Below, one piece after another: positions 8,230 through 17,442 of a DNA stretch of 64,000 nucleotides (position 1 is the stretch's first letter; each line of letters starts with the position of its first letter). The position numbers and the translations under genes are program-made. Under the pieces are notes generated by a model. That model saw nothing but the letters and a program-made list of their open reading frames with translations. It did no database searches and was not told where the DNA came from. Source of the DNA: Erythrobacteraceae bacterium (lineage in GTDB: Bacteria > Pseudomonadota > Alphaproteobacteria > Sphingomonadales > Sphingomonadaceae); NCBI GenBank assembly GCA_024642525.1, contig JAHEAX010000005.1, positions 1 through 64,000 of the forward strand, written 5' to 3'.

Positions 8230-10491
8230 ATGGCCGACGAGAAACAGACCAGCTTCACCACGCGCGAGGCGCTGTTTTACCATGAAACGATCCGCCCCGG
8301 CAAAATCGAGATCATCGCGTCCAAGCCGATGGCCACCCAGCGAGACCTGTCGCTGGCCTATTCACCTGGCGTGGCAGCGCCAGTGCAGGCGATTGCGGAC
8401 GATCCGGCAAATGCCGCGAAATATACCGCGCGGTCGAACCTTGTTGCCGTGATTTCCAACGGCACCGCTATTCTGGGCTTGGGCAACCTTGGCGCACTTG
8501 CGTCCAAACCTGTGATGGAAGGCAAGGCTGTATTGTTCAAACGCTTCGCCGATGTTGATGCAATCGACATCGAACTGGCGACGGAAGACCCGGACGCGTT
8601 CATCAACGCCGTTGCGCTGATGGAGCCGACGTTTGGCGGCATCAATCTTGAAGATATCAAGGCGCCGGAATGTTTCATCATCGAGCAGGCGCTGCGCGAC
8701 AAGATGAACATTCCCATCATGCATGATGACCAGCACGGCACGGCAATCATCTCCGCCGCTGGCCTCATCAACGCCTGTTTCCTGACCGGCCGCGAGCTGA
8801 AGGATGTGAAAATCGTGGTCAATGGCGCTGGCGCTGCTGCGCTGGCCTGCACCGCGCTGATCAAGGCGATGGGCGTTCCGCACAACCAGGTTATCGTCTG
8901 CGATCGCACCGGTCCGATCTATCCGGGCCGCGAGGATGTGGACCAGTGGAAAAGCGCCCATGCCGTGCCGACAGAAGCACGCAGCCTGGAAGAAGCGCTC
9001 GAAGGCGCGGACATCTTCCTCGGCCTTTCGGCTGCAGGCGCGCTGAAGCCCGAATGGGTGAAGAAAATGGCCGACCAGCCGATCATCTTTGCCATGGCCA
9101 ATCCCGACCCTGAAATTACGCCAGATGATGCCAAGGCCGTGCGGCCCGATGCCATCATCGCAACTGGCCGTTCCGATCACCCCAACCAGGTGAACAATGT
9201 GCTGGGCTTCCCCTTCATCTTCCGCGGCGCGCTGGATGTGCAGGCAACTGCCATCAACGAGGAAATGAAGGTTGCCGCCGCCATCGCAATTGCAGAACTC
9301 GCGCGGGAGCGTGTGCCCGACGAAGTCGCAGCAGCCTATGGCAAGAGCCACAAGTTCGGCACGGATTACATCATCCCTGCGCCATTCGATCCGCGCCTGA
9401 TGGAAGTCGTTTCGTCTGCGGTGGCGAAGGCAGCAATGGATTCAGGCGTTGCCAAGGCCCCGATCGAGGATTTTGACGCCTATCGCCTTGCCCTCAAGTC
9501 GCGTCTCAACCCGACCACCGCGGTTCTGACCAACACCTATGAAATTGCCCGCGCCCACCCCAAGCGCGTAGTCTTTGCCGAAGCGGAAGAAGATGTGGTG
9601 CTGCGCGCAGCCATCCAGTTCCGCGATTTTGGCTATGGCACGCCGGTGCTGGTTGGCCGGACCAAGGCCGTGGCCGACAAATTGCATATGCTGGGCGTCG
9701 ATAATCCGGGTGATTTCGAAATCCAGAATTCGGCCGATAGCGAATATGTGCCCCAAATGGTCGCCTTCCTTTACAAGCGGCTTCAGCGCCGGGGTTTTAC
9801 CGAGCGCGATGTGCGCCGGATGGTGAACCAGGAACGCAACGTCTTTTCCGCCCTTCTGGTGGCACTGGGACATGGCGACGCGATGATTTCCGGCGTGACC
9901 CGCACCTTCGCGCAGACTGCGCGTGAAGTGAACATGGTGCTGGATGCAAAGAAAGACGCGCTGCCTTTCGGCATTCACATGATGATCGGCAAGAACCACA
10001 CGACCTTCCTGGCCGACACCACGATCAACGAGCGCCCGAGCGCGGAAGAACTGGCACATATTGCCCGCGAAACGGCTGAAGTCGCCCGCCGCATGGGCCA
10101 TGAACCGCGGGTCGCTTTCCTGTCTTATTCCACCTTCGGCAACCCGAGCGGCAAATGGCTCGATAATATCCGCGGCGCGGTGGCCATTCTGGACAAGGAA
10201 AAGCCGGACTTCGAATATGAAGGCGAAATGGCGCCTGACGCCGCGCTGAACCCGAAGGTCATGGCGCTTTATCCGTTCAGCCGCTTGTCAGCGCCCGCCA
10301 ATGTGCTGGTGATGCCGGGCCTTCAGTCAGCCAATCTTTCCGCCAAGATCCTGCGGGAACTGGGCGGGGATGATACCATTGGCCCGATGCTGATCGGCAT
10401 GGAAAAGCCGGTTCAGATCGTGCCGATGACTGCAATTGCGCCGGACATCCTGACACTGGCCGTGCTGGCCGCTGCCGGGGTTGTGGGTTGA
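8230..10491 (+). CDS. maeB: NADP-dependent malic enzyme with phosphotransacetylase-like domain
   Basis: 753 residues from this start. Residues 1 to about 430 are the malic enzyme: LAYSPGVAAP, the DIELATEDPDAFI and MHDDQHGTAI blocks and the NAD(P) fold VNGAGAAALAC. The remaining 320 residues resemble phosphate acetyltransferase (MLIGMEKPVQIVPM near the end) and regulate the enzyme in response to acetyl-CoA in studied homologues. It makes pyruvate, CO2 and NADPH from malate. A GGGAG ribosome binding site eight bases before the ATG at 8230 favours it over an ATG at 8203. It is divergent from mutS. Confidence 0.95.
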   Translation: MADEKQTSFTTREALFYHETIRPGKIEIIASKPMATQRDLSLAYSPGVAAPVQAIADDPANAAKYTARSNLVAVISNGTAILGLGNLGALASKPVMEGKAVLFKRFADVDAIDIELATEDPDAFINAVALMEPTFGGINLEDIKAPECFIIEQALRDKMNIPIMHDDQHGTAIISAAGLINACFLTGRELKDVKIVVNGAGAAALACTALIKAMGVPHNQVIVCDRTGPIYPGREDVDQWKSAHAVPTEARSLEEALEGADIFLGLSAAGALKPEWVKKMADQPIIFAMANPDPEITPDDAKAVRPDAIIATGRSDHPNQVNNVLGFPFIFRGALDVQATAINEEMKVAAAIAIAELARERVPDEVAAAYGKSHKFGTDYIIPAPFDPRLMEVVSSAVAKAAMDSGVAKAPIEDFDAYRLALKSRLNPTTAVLTNTYEIARAHPKRVVFAEAEEDVVLRAAIQFRDFGYGTPVLVGRTKAVADKLHMLGVDNPGDFEIQNSADSEYVPQMVAFLYKRLQRRGFTERDVRRMVNQERNVFSALLVALGHGDAMISGVTRTFAQTAREVNMVLDAKKDALPFGIHMMIGKNHTTFLADTTINERPSAEELAHIARETAEVARRMGHEPRVAFLSYSTFGNPSGKWLDNIRGAVAILDKEKPDFEYEGEMAPDAALNPKVMALYPFSRLSAPANVLVMPGLQSANLSAKILRELGGDDTIGPMLIGMEKPVQIVPMTAIAPDILTLAVLAAAGVVG

Positions 10492-10495
10492 GGCG

Positions 10496-11260
10496 TCAGT
10501 TAAACGCTGCCCACGCCCCGTAACCGCTGGTCATCGTCAGCACGATACCGACAAGTATCAGCACGAATTTGGTCGAGAACCGCTTGGCTGCAATCGCGCC
10601 AAAAGGTGCTGCCACGACCCCGCCAATGAGCAGGCCCAGCGTTGCACCGGCCAGATCGGCAATGCCGAGATGGAAGATGAAAGTGGCTGACACTGCCATG
10701 GTCAGGAAGAATTCGACCGAGTTCACCGTGCCTACCACCTTGCGCGGATTGGCACCCTGAATAAGCAGGTTGGATGTCACCACTGGCCCCCAGCCGCCGC
10801 CGCCAGCAGCATCGAGAAAGCCGCCCACCAGGCCGAGCGGGGCGACATATTTCGCCTCCCGCTGCTTGGGCGGGTAAAGCAGGCCGCGCGCCAGCAGGTA
10901 AAGGCCGATGCAGGTGAGGTAAGCGAGCACATAGGGCTTCACCACCGCGGCATCCACCGAACTCAGGAGATAGGCACCGGTCACCCCGCCGATCACGCCG
11001 GGGATGAGCAGTTTGAAGAATAATTTCTTGTCGATATTGCCCTGCACCAGATGGCTGATGCCCGATGCCGCAGTAGTGAAGCATTCCACGATATGGACCC
11101 GCTGGGATGCAAGCGCAGGTGGCACGCCCAGCACGCCAACCAGCAGCGTGTTGGTAATGACGCCAAATGCCATGCCCAGCGCGCCATCCACCAATTGCGC
11201 GGCAAAGCCGACGGCGATGAATGGCAACAAGGCGGTAAAGTCGATCCCGAAGAAATCCAT
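10496..11260 (-). CDS. TauE/SafE family permease
   Basis: 254 residues with eight predicted hydrophobic segments and the two internally repeated TauE/SafE signatures: FAAQLVDGALGMAFG in the first half and GLVGGFLDAAGGGGWGP in the second. Members export or import sulfite, sulfonates or other organosulfur anions across the inner membrane; substrate cannot be assigned here. Its stop codon lies four bases past the stop of convergent maeB. Downstream on the same strand is trmB, 136 bases away, unrelated. Confidence 0.9.
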   Translation of the reverse strand: MDFFGIDFTALLPFIAVGFAAQLVDGALGMAFGVITNTLLVGVLGVPPALASQRVHIVECFTTAASGISHLVQGNIDKKLFFKLLIPGVIGGVTGAYLLSSVDAAVVKPYVLAYLTCIGLYLLARGLLYPPKQREAKYVAPLGLVGGFLDAAGGGGWGPVVTSNLLIQGANPRKVVGTVNSVEFFLTMAVSATFIFHLGIADLAGATLGLLIGGVVAAPFGAIAAKRFSTKFVLILVGIVLTMTSGYGAWAAFN

Positions 11261-11396
11261 TCGCCATCACTCCAGCGATTTTTTTCGCCGCTAGAGTGGT
11301 TTGTGGAGTTTGGCGACAAAGAGTTTCTTTGTGCGTTCACCCGGTCAAGCCAGCCTATTCAAATCCCGTTTCAGGCCCAGTTTTGCCGCGCCAGTT

Positions 11397-12098
11397 TCAG
11401 GCCCGCTTGCGATAGCGGAAATACCATACTTCATGGCCCTGCCGGCGGGCTTTCGCTTCATATCGGGTCTCGGTCCATCCGCCGGGGCGCTTCTGGAAAT
11501 CGCCCGGGCCGGAAATGAGCCAGTCGAACTGGTGCGTGTGGCGCCGCATCACCATCAGCGCATGGCGCAGATAGATAGGGTGATCGGTGCCGAAACGGAA
11601 TTCGCCGCCCGGCTTCAGCTTTGCTGCGATCATGTCGAGCGGGCCGTCATTCATCATCCGGCGCTTGGCATGGCGGGCCTTGCGCCATGGGTCCGGATGC
11701 AGAAGATATACAAAGGACAAGGCGCCATCAGGAATTCGCGCCAGCACTTCGAGGGCATCGCCCATGTGCAGCCGCACATTGGTCAGCCCCATGTCGCGCA
11801 CATGGCCAAGCGCACCGACCATGCCGTTCACAAAAGGTTCTGCGCCGATAAAGGCGTGGTCGGGCAGCATATCGGCGCGCGCGGCCAGATGTTCGCCTGA
11901 ACCCATGCCGATTTCGAAATGGAGGGGCGCATTGGTGCCGAACAGTGCCTGCGATGTAACTGGCCCTTCGTCAGGCACGCTGAGCGCGGGCAGCAGGGTT
12001 TCCAGCAGTTCCTGCTGGCCCTGGCGCAGGGCGCGGCCCTGCGTGCGGCCATACAGACGGTTCAGCGTGGTGGGATCACCGGGTTTATGTGCAGTCAT
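11397..12098 (-). CDS. trmB: tRNA (guanine-N7)-methyltransferase
   Basis: 233 residues. TrmB methylates G46 in the tRNA variable loop using SAM. The SAM-binding motif FEIGMGSGEHL, the acidic loop GAEPFVNG, the catalytic LLHPDPWRKARHAKRRM block and the C-terminal ETRYEAKARRQGHEVWYF block with the TxYE pattern are all visible. The N-terminal YGRTQGR segment is the usual opening. It lies downstream of ctrA but a strong terminator separates the two, so it should have its own promoter near 12100. Confidence 0.95.
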   Translation of the reverse strand: MTAHKPGDPTTLNRLYGRTQGRALRQGQQELLETLLPALSVPDEGPVTSQALFGTNAPLHFEIGMGSGEHLAARADMLPDHAFIGAEPFVNGMVGALGHVRDMGLTNVRLHMGDALEVLARIPDGALSFVYLLHPDPWRKARHAKRRMMNDGPLDMIAAKLKPGGEFRFGTDHPIYLRHALMVMRRHTHQFDWLISGPGDFQKRPGGWTETRYEAKARRQGHEVWYFRYRKRA

Positions 12099-12114
12099 GA
12101 TGGCGGCCCGCTAC

Positions 12115-12148
12115 CAATAAAAAGCCCGGGACGCGAGGCCCCGGGCTC
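12115..12148 (-). terminator. Rho-independent terminator of ctrA
   Basis: Read leftward, a GC-rich stem with arms at 12140-12147 and 12123-12130 (GCCCGGG core) and a nine-base loop is followed by a run of five T residues (12119-12123). It lies 30 bases past the ctrA stop codon. Confidence 0.85.
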
Positions 12149-12177
12149 AAATTCCCGTCCAAAGGAAAGCTATTCTA

Positions 12178-12873
12178 TCAGGCAGCTTCTGCCTTTTCAT
12201 CCGGATCGCGCAGAACATAGCCGCGGCCCCAGACGGTTTCGATGTAATTTTCACCGCTGCAGGCATGGCTCAGTTTCTTGCGCAGCTTGCAGATGAACAC
12301 GTCGATGATCTTCAATTCCGGTTCGTCCATGCCGCCATACAGGTGGTTGAGGAACATTTCCTTGGTCAGCGTCGTGCCTTTTCGCAAGCTGAGCAGTTCC
12401 AGCATGGCATATTCCTTGCCGGTCAGGTGAACGCGGGCACCATCGACTTCCACCGTCTTGGCATCGAGGTTCACGGCAAGCTTGCCGGTGCGGATGACCG
12501 ACTGGCTGTGGCCTTTGGACCGGCGGACCACGGCATGAATGCGGGCAACCAGTTCTTCGCGGTGGAACGGTTTTGTGACGTAATCGTCAGCGCCGAAACC
12601 AAAGCTGCGGATCTTGCTGTCCATTTCGGCAATGCCGGAAAGAATGAGAACCGGCGTCTGCACCTTGGCGACGCGCAGTTTCTTGAGCACGTCATAGCCA
12701 TGCATGTCAGGCAGGTTCAAATCGAGCAGGATGATATCATAATCATACAGCTTGCCCAGATCGAGGCCCTCTTCGCCCAGATCGGTCGAATAGACGTTGA
12801 AGCCTTCAGTCGTGAGCATCAGCTCGATTGCTTTTGCCGTTGTAGGCTCGTCTTCGATAAGCAGTACACGCAT
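12178..12873 (-). CDS. ctrA: Cell-cycle response regulator CtrA
   Basis: 231 residues. CtrA is the alphaproteobacterial OmpR-family regulator of cell cycle, motility and division genes. The receiver domain starts [10 protein letters not shown] with acidic pocket E7/D8, phosphoacceptor D51 ([11 protein letters not shown]) and K104 region (DDYVTKPF). The C-terminal winged helix has the CtrA-specific [32 protein letters not shown] and [19 protein letters not shown]. An AGGGGGGA ribosome binding site precedes the ATG. The C-terminus ends in EKAEAA, a degradation-type hydrophobic tail as in CtrA of Caulobacter. It lies downstream of rpoN, with a regulatory intergenic region between. Confidence 0.96.
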   Translation of the reverse strand: MRVLLIEDEPTTAKAIELMLTTEGFNVYSTDLGEEGLDLGKLYDYDIILLDLNLPDMHGYDVLKKLRVAKVQTPVLILSGIAEMDSKIRSFGFGADDYVTKPFHREELVARIHAVVRRSKGHSQSVIRTGKLAVNLDAKTVEVDGARVHLTGKEYAMLELLSLRKGTTLTKEMFLNHLYGGMDEPELKIIDVFICKLRKKLSHACSGENYIETVWGRGYVLRDPDEKAEAA

Positions 12874-12894
12874 GGGAAAGTCCCCCCTTAACCC

Positions 12895-13027
12895 GAATCC
12901 CTGTGGCCTAAACCTTCAGGCAGTAACCCCTTAGCAAGAGGTGTTGACCTGTATTAACCACACAACTTCTGAACAGAAAAGGTTAATTAAGCGTAAACCT
13001 ATGGAATCCGGCGAGTCGCAGGGAGTC
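12895..13027 (-). promoter_or_regulatory. ctrA upstream region: CtrA-like half-site pair and four GANTC sites
   Basis: The 228 bases between ctrA and rpoN hold no gene. They contain TTAA at 12983-12986, seven bases, then TAAA at 12994-12997, one mismatch from the CtrA box TTAA-N7-TTAA. Four GANTC sites, the target of the CcrM methylase, lie at 12895-12899, 13004-13008, 13013-13017 and 13023-13027. In Caulobacter ctrA is autoregulated and its P1 promoter depends on GANTC methylation state; the same logic here is inferred. Confidence 0.55.
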
Positions 13028-13101
13028 TGCGGGCCGCGGTTTTGTGTCGTTTCGGGCCTTAACCATGATCCCGCAGCATGATGGACAGGCCCGCTGAATG
13101 C

Positions 13102-14592
13102 CTAGCGCATACCGGCCATTTTCTTGGAACGGCGGCGCTGGACGGAACTGCCGATTCCCATCGCCTCGCGATATTTCGCAACCGTGCGCCGCGCCAGGTC
13201 AAACCCTTCGCCCTTCAGCAGTTCGACCAGCTTGTCATCCGACAGGATTTTCCTGGGGTCTTCAGCATCGGTCAGCGCCTTGATGCGCGATTTGACCGCC
13301 TCTGACGATGCGCCGCCTTCGCCATCGGCCGATGCGCCAACGCCGCTGGTGAAGAAATATTTCAGCTCGAACGTGCCGCGGTCGCAATGCAGATATTTGT
13401 TGGAAGTGACTCGGCTGACCGTGCTTTCATGCATTTCGATCGCTTCGGCCACGGCGCGCAAGGTAAGGGGCTTCAGCTCCGAAACGCCGCGGCGGAAAAA
13501 CCCATCCTGCTGTTTAACGATTTCGGCGGCGACCTTGAGGATGGTCCTCTGCCGCTGGTCCAGCGCCTTGATCAGCCAGTTGGCATCGCCCAGCTTTTCT
13601 CGCAGCCATGACTGCGATTCCTTGTCAGTGCTGCCCTGCCGCAGTTCGAGGTAATAGGTGCGGTTCACCACCAGCCTGGGCAGCGTTGCTTCGTTCAACG
13701 AGATTTTCCAGCTTTCAGCACCTGCCGCATCTGTCCCGTGTCCCACCAGAATATCGGGCACAACGGCAGTGCCTTCGCTTGCGCCATATTGCAGGCCGGG
13801 GCGCGGATCGTAGGTTCTGAGTTCGCCGAGCATATCGGCGAAATCCTCGTCATCGACGTCGCACATTCGTCGCAGCTGGTCGAAGGCACCTTTGGCAATC
13901 AGTTCCAGATTGTCGATCAGGCGGGCCATGCACGGATCATAGCGGTCCGCTTCGATGGCCTGCAGGGCGAGGCATTCAGACAGGCTGCGCGCGCCCACTC
14001 CGGTGGGTTCGAGCGACTGGACCACTTCAAGTGCGCGCTCCACTTCGGAAATGGGCACGTTGAGCGCGGTCGCCACTTCGCGCAGCGGCATGGTCATATA
14101 GCCGGCATCGTCAATCTGGCCGATGAGATAGCGGGCGAGAAATTCCTCCCGCTCGTCGCCGGATGCTGGGCCGACCTGTTCATAGAGGAAGTCTGCCAGC
14201 GATATCGCCCCGCCGCCGCGCTCGTCTATCGATGGGCCTTCCGCGCCCATCATGGTGCTGGAAGCGCTGCTCCATTCCCCGTCACCAGTGTCCCGGTCAC
14301 GATCGAGCGTTTCTGCAGCGATGTCGAGCGGGCTGTCCTGTTCGCCGCGGCCTTCGGCCATTAGCGTGTCGGACGATCCTTCTTCGCGTGCACGATCAGG
14401 GACATCGTCGCTGTCGCTTGCATCGCGGCTGACTTCGCCTGCTTCGAGCAGCGGGTTTGATTCCAGCGCTTCGCCGATGAAGCTTTCAATTTCCAGATTG
14501 GACAGCGCCAGCAGTTTGATTGCCTGCTGCAGCTGCGGCGTCATCACCAGTGACTGGCTCTGCCGTAAGTCGAGGCGTGGCCCCAATGCCAT
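13102..14592 (-). CDS. rpoN: RNA polymerase sigma-54 factor
   Basis: 496 residues. The N-terminal activator-interacting region has the glutamine-rich start LDLRQSQSLVMTPQLQQAIKLLALSNLEI, followed by an acidic linker (about 60-120), the core-binding domain, and the C-terminal DNA-binding domain with the RpoN box ARRTVAKYRE near residue 475. Sigma-54 needs an AAA+ activator and reads -24/-12 promoters in nitrogen, motility and other genes. It lies 44 bases after lptB on the same strand, the conserved lptB-rpoN order of proteobacteria. Confidence 0.96.
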   Translation of the reverse strand: MALGPRLDLRQSQSLVMTPQLQQAIKLLALSNLEIESFIGEALESNPLLEAGEVSRDASDSDDVPDRAREEGSSDTLMAEGRGEQDSPLDIAAETLDRDRDTGDGEWSSASSTMMGAEGPSIDERGGGAISLADFLYEQVGPASGDEREEFLARYLIGQIDDAGYMTMPLREVATALNVPISEVERALEVVQSLEPTGVGARSLSECLALQAIEADRYDPCMARLIDNLELIAKGAFDQLRRMCDVDDEDFADMLGELRTYDPRPGLQYGASEGTAVVPDILVGHGTDAAGAESWKISLNEATLPRLVVNRTYYLELRQGSTDKESQSWLREKLGDANWLIKALDQRQRTILKVAAEIVKQQDGFFRRGVSELKPLTLRAVAEAIEMHESTVSRVTSNKYLHCDRGTFELKYFFTSGVGASADGEGGASSEAVKSRIKALTDAEDPRKILSDDKLVELLKGEGFDLARRTVAKYREAMGIGSSVQRRRSKKMAGMR

Positions 14593-14636
14593 CGGTCAGC
14601 TTGCCGTTGGCGCAGGCTTTGTAAGACGGCGACGCA

Positions 14637-15428
14637 TCACAATGTGAAACCTTCGCCAAGATAGAGCCTGCGCACATTTTCATCCGCGACCAGATCATGC
14701 GGAGTGCCGGCAAACAGGACCTGCCCGCCATAGATGATGCAGGCCCGGTCCACGATATCCAGCGTTTCACGTACATTGTGGTCTGTAATAAGGACGCCGA
14801 TGCCGCGTTGCTTCAGGTCTTTGACCAGGTCGCGAATGTCGCTGATCGACAGGGGGTCGATACCGGCAAAGGGTTCGTCCAGCAGCATGATGGATGGCTT
14901 TGCTGCCAGCGCGCGCGCGATTTCGCAGCGGCGACGCTCACCGCCTGACAGGGCCATGGCGGGCGAAGACCGGAGACGGGCAAGGCCGAATTCGTCGAGC
15001 AGGCGTTCCAGTTCGTGCTCACGTGTATCGCGATCAGGTTCGACCATTTCCAGCACGCAATTGATATTCTGTTCCACGGTCATGCCACGGAAAATGGATG
15101 TTTCCTGCGGCAGATAGCCAAGGCCGAGAATGGCGCGGCGATACATCGGCAGCTTGGTCACATCTTCGCCATCCATCAGGATGCGGCCCGAATCCGGACG
15201 GACAAGGCCCATGATGGAATAGAAGCAGGTCGTTTTGCCAGCGCCGTTTGGGCCGAGCAGGCCGAGCACTTCTCCCTTGCCCACGGTCAGCGAAATATCG
15301 GTCAGAACCGCGCGTTTATCGTAACTCTTGGCAATGGAGACAACTTCCAGACCGCCTTGCGGAATGGGGGCAGATGCATCCACCCGGGGGTTGGCATCAG
15401 TGGCGGCGGCTTGGTCTAAGGTGCTCAT
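14637..15428 (-). CDS. lptB: LPS export ABC transporter ATPase
   Basis: 263 residues. LptB powers extraction of lipopolysaccharide from the inner membrane with LptF and LptG. Walker A is GPNGAGKTT, the Q-loop GYLPQETSIFRGMTV is LptB-like, the signature is LSGGERRR and Walker B is IMLLDEPFAGIDP, followed by the H-loop ITDHNV. The ATG at 15428 is preferred to an upstream TTG at 15488 because the conserved part begins about 30 residues later and the extra segment looks noncoding. The usual lptC-lptA partners are not upstream here; the neighbour is divergent. Confidence 0.94.
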   Translation of the reverse strand: MSTLDQAAATDANPRVDASAPIPQGGLEVVSIAKSYDKRAVLTDISLTVGKGEVLGLLGPNGAGKTTCFYSIMGLVRPDSGRILMDGEDVTKLPMYRRAILGLGYLPQETSIFRGMTVEQNINCVLEMVEPDRDTREHELERLLDEFGLARLRSSPAMALSGGERRRCEIARALAAKPSIMLLDEPFAGIDPLSISDIRDLVKDLKQRGIGVLITDHNVRETLDIVDRACIIYGGQVLFAGTPHDLVADENVRRLYLGEGFTL

Positions 15429-15606
15429 TACCCATCCATGTAGCACTGCCGGGCGGTCAGAAAACCCCCGTTCGTCGAAAAGTGGCAAGCTTTGTGCATG
15501 GCGCTGATGCTTGCGCGGATTGTTGCAAAATGGTTACTTTGTTTGACTGCGAGGCCAAGGTTTGAAATACTCCGACTCACAAACTTGCACATGGGGAGAG
15601 ATGGGC

Positions 15607-15996
15607 ATGGTGAAAGCAATGGACGGGGTCGCACACCGTCAGGCAGACGGACCCTCCATAAAACGCACCAGGCCATTGGACTGGCGCCGCGGCATGAGCG
15701 ACAATGTCGCCTATGCCCTGCTGATTTATACCGGCCTCCAGATTTTCGTGACCGTAGGCGCGATGGAGCGTGGCGGTTCGTCAATTCTCCCGTATTTTGC
15801 GCTGGTTGTGCTGGTGGTGGGCATTATTCCCGCCTGCCGCTTTTTCGAACATCGGTGGAATGGATTGACCGACGAACAAGCCGCTGACCCGTCACGATCG
15901 GGCGCTTACCGGCGTGACCAGCTCGGCCTTTGGGCCCTTGCAATCGGTCTGCCATTTGCGCTGACTGGCCTGTTCAATACCATCTTTGTCGGCTGA
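15607..15996 (+). CDS. Conserved multi-pass membrane protein, unknown
   Basis: About 129 residues with a basic N-terminal tail (KRTRPLDWRRGMSDN) and hydrophobic segments at roughly 38-54, 64-80 and 111-127. The stretch FFEHRWNGLTDEQAADPS and RRDQLGLWALAIGLP lies between helices. GGGGAG eight bases before the ATG at 15607 decides this start over ATG codons at 15601 and upstream. I see no recognised domain. It sits between divergent lptB and pmbA, 95 bases before the latter. Confidence 0.7.
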   Translation: MVKAMDGVAHRQADGPSIKRTRPLDWRRGMSDNVAYALLIYTGLQIFVTVGAMERGGSSILPYFALVVLVVGIIPACRFFEHRWNGLTDEQAADPSRSGAYRRDQLGLWALAIGLPFALTGLFNTIFVG

Positions 15997-16091
15997 CCAG
16001 GCTGATTGATTGCCGTTGCTGAGAGGCGCAGGCGTTGCGCCTTCAATCGGCCTCGCCTAGGTCCGGGGCATGATCCGGACCAGCTTTCCCC

Positions 16092-17438
16092 ATGATTGAT
16101 CTTGCCGCTGCGCAGGACCGCTGCGCCCAATTGCTCGATGCTGCCAAACGTCACGGTGCCACCAGCGCCGATGCCGTGGCGCGGGCAAGTTCCTCTGAAG
16201 CGGTCAGCATCCGGCTGGGTAAGCTGGAAGATGTGGAGCGTTCCGAGGGTGAGGAAATCGGCCTGCGCGTTTTTGTCGGTCAGCAATCGGCGTCCATCAG
16301 TTCAAGCGACTTTTCCGCCGCCGCATTCGAGGAACTGGCAGAACGCGCGGTGGCCATGGCCAAGGCCGCGCCGGAAGACCCCTTTGCAGGCATCGCGCCG
16401 GCTGAATTGCTGGCAGGCGGCAAGTGGGACGATCTCGACCTTGAAGATGAAGTGGAGCCCGGCCCCCAATGCCTTCGGCAACGCGCGGAAGAAACAGAAG
16501 ATGCAGCGCGCGCAGTAACGGGCGTTACCAACAGCGAAGGCGGAAGTGCCAGCTATGGCCGATCCGTCGCGGTGCTGGCCACCAGCAACGGTTTCATGGG
16601 TGGTTACGGGGCCAGCAGCCATTCCCTGAGCGCCAGCGTGATTGCAGGTGAAGGCAGCGACAAGCAACGCGACTATGCCTTCCGCACCGCGCGCCACAAT
16701 GCTGACCTGCCGTCGCCTCGGGCCATTGGTCAGGAAGCTGGCGACAGGGCGGTTGCGCGGCTCAACCCCCGCGGTCTGGCAAGCGGCGCAATGCCGGTTG
16801 TATTCGATCCCCGCGTGGGCGGTTCGCTGGTTGGGCATTTGCTCGGCGCCATTTCCGGCCCTGCCATTGCCCGCAGGTCAAGCTTTCTGCTCGACCGGCT
16901 GGATGAAGACCTGTTCCCCAAAGGCATACGCATCCTCGACAATCCGCATTTGAAGCGCGGCCTGCGATCCCGTCCGTTCGATGGCGAAGGTCTGGCAACA
17001 GCGCCCCGAGCTCTTGTGGAAGGTGGCAGGGTTACAGGCTGGCTCACCAATATGGCATCCGCCCGACAATTGGGCATTGCGCCCACTGGCCATGCCGCGC
17101 GCGGCAGCAGCGGCGCACCGGGCGTTTCAAGCAGCAATGTCCATATGGAAGCAGGGCAAGTGACCCGCGCCGAATTGATAGCCGATATACGCCGCGGCGT
17201 GCTCGTGACCGAACTTTCGGGGCAGGGCGTCAATCCGGTGACGGGCGATTACAGCCGCGGTGCAGCAGGCTTCTGCATTGTAGACGGCGAAATCGCGGGA
17301 CCAGTGTCCGAATTCACCATTGCCGGGAACCTTCTGGCGATGATGGCCGCTTTGCAGGTAGCAGATGATCTGGAAATGTATCGCACGGTCAACGTGCCGA
17401 CCCTCCGGATCGACGCGATGATGGTGGCAGGGGAGTAG
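16092..17438 (+). CDS. pmbA: TldD/PmbA family protease component (TldE)
   Basis: 448 residues, the usual PmbA length. TldD and PmbA form a heterodimeric metalloprotease that degrades unfolded peptides and matures microcin B17 and CcdA in E. coli; PmbA is the non-catalytic partner lacking the HExxxH motif, and none is seen here. Family signatures visible are the LGKLEDVERSEGEEIGLRVFVG block near the N-terminus and the C-terminal LSGQGVNPVTGDYSRGAAGFCI...FTIAGNL segment. The MscS-type gene follows after four bases, so the two are probably cotranscribed. Confidence 0.93.
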   Translation: MIDLAAAQDRCAQLLDAAKRHGATSADAVARASSSEAVSIRLGKLEDVERSEGEEIGLRVFVGQQSASISSSDFSAAAFEELAERAVAMAKAAPEDPFAGIAPAELLAGGKWDDLDLEDEVEPGPQCLRQRAEETEDAARAVTGVTNSEGGSASYGRSVAVLATSNGFMGGYGASSHSLSASVIAGEGSDKQRDYAFRTARHNADLPSPRAIGQEAGDRAVARLNPRGLASGAMPVVFDPRVGGSLVGHLLGAISGPAIARRSSFLLDRLDEDLFPKGIRILDNPHLKRGLRSRPFDGEGLATAPRALVEGGRVTGWLTNMASARQLGIAPTGHAARGSSGAPGVSSSNVHMEAGQVTRAELIADIRRGVLVTELSGQGVNPVTGDYSRGAAGFCIVDGEIAGPVSEFTIAGNLLAMMAALQVADDLEMYRTVNVPTLRIDAMMVAGE

Positions 17439-17442
17439 GTAC

